Part shown: positions 63,601 to 64,000 of the stretch, in pieces
Position numbering within the stretch: position 1 is the first letter of the stretch
Layout of the letters: each line of letters starts with the position of its first letter
From: Combretum micranthum
Taxonomy: Eukaryota > Streptophyta > Magnoliopsida > Myrtales > Combretaceae
Length of the DNA stretch: 64,000 nt
Reading direction: 5' to 3'
NCBI GenBank assembly: GCA_024138025.1
Contig: JAMXBD010001576.1
Location: forward strand, 124,001 to 188,000
Program-made: the position numbers and the translations under genes
The notes under the pieces: generated by a model
What the model saw: the letters and a program-made list of their open reading frames with translations, nothing else
Databases searched by the model: none
What the model was told of the DNA's origin: nothing

Positions 63601-63649
63601 TTTTTTGTTTTTTTTAATATTTAGTTGTCGATCCGTTAATTCAATTACT
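60621..63649. other. unassigned intergenic sequence
   Basis: At 60630-60850 there is 'cacattttgtacttggactttaccc' and 'ttaatacctataaactttttaagg', in the style of the local MITE family but without clear ends. The rest has T/A runs (for example T17 near 63061) and no recognisable gene. Confidence 0.3.
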
Positions 63650-63980
63650 AGAATTCAAAAATTGATGTAAAAAGATAATGTTAAAAATGGTACAATATTT
63701 TTAAGTTGATTTCAAATAATTTAGTATCGAAAAAGTTCTTGTAGGCATTTTTTCTATTAAAAATTTGGTTTTGATAATTTTGGAAGTAAATTCAATTAGG
63801 TAGGAAAAATACACGCAAAAACTTCATTCATATACCAAAAATGTCAAAACGAAACTTCAACTATCTGATTAAATTTTTACGAAATTTTAAGTATTAAATT
63901 ATTTAAAACCAAATTTTAAATACCTAATTAAACTTATTTTTTTTGTAACACTTTAGACACTATCGGTGATATTAATCCTA
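63650..63980. mobile_element. MITE-family copy near the right edge
   Basis: The right end '...acactttagacactatcggtgatattaatcct' is the inverse of the left end of the MITE at 32244 (aggattaatgtcacaaatgatacctaaacttt), with similar interior words 'aaataccTAATTAAACTT'. The left end is unclear. Confidence 0.45.
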
Positions 63981-64000
63981 TACAAAATACATTATTATGA

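Noticed and set aside
1..64000. CRISPR arrays, bacterial operons, rRNA genes
   Set aside because: The window is plant nuclear DNA; tandem repeats lack the repeat-spacer pattern and no rRNA-like sequence was seen.

Overview
The window is AT-rich nuclear DNA of a flowering plant, most likely a eudicot. This rests on one intron-rich plant gene (a BUB3.3-type spindle-checkpoint WD40 gene), typical plant LTR retrotransposons (Ty3/gypsy and Ty1/copia), MITEs and an organelle-like tRNA fragment. I cannot fix the species; a cucurbit-like genome is only a guess. Most of the 64 kb is transposon-derived or unassigned intergenic DNA, and nearly all short open frames are chance.

Region 1 (1-1.8 kb): the edge of a minus-strand gypsy element, with a broken gag start and the adjoining LTR. 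Region 2 (1.84-23.16 kb): a Russian-doll nest of five single LTR-like units of one family (3.7-5.0 kb each; ends TGTAAG/ACCC... and ...GGGCGTGACA). Four are bounded by exact or near-exact 5-bp target duplications. The oldest unit (minus) was hit twice: by a minus unit, itself hit by a plus unit, itself hit by another plus unit; and separately by a plus unit. No retroviral protein remains in these 21 kb. The units carry TATA boxes, CT-rich leaders, splice-like cassettes and an internal degenerate tandem array.

Region 3 (23.2-43.9 kb): repeat-rich intergenic DNA with a 306-bp Mutator-type MITE (9-bp target duplication) and relatives, a 1.25-kb foldback element, a 35-bp tandem repeat, a 78-bp direct duplication, a 36-A tract and other degenerate repeats. 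No gene is recognised here.

Region 4 (43.97-56.37 kb, minus strand): the only recognised host gene, a BUB3.3-type checkpoint gene of nine exons that I reconstructed by joining GT-AG exons. Introns 7 and 8 are each over 4 kb and carry a Harbinger-like MITE, a hAT transposase remnant and a chimeric, decayed gypsy/copia element on the opposite strand. The exons carry two single-base G losses (exons 1 and 8), so the gene is either a young pseudogene or contains two assembly errors.

Region 5 (56.4-64 kb): intergenic DNA with further MITEs, a tiny retroposed poly(A) tail with a 13-bp target duplication, and a three-copy ~225-bp repeat.
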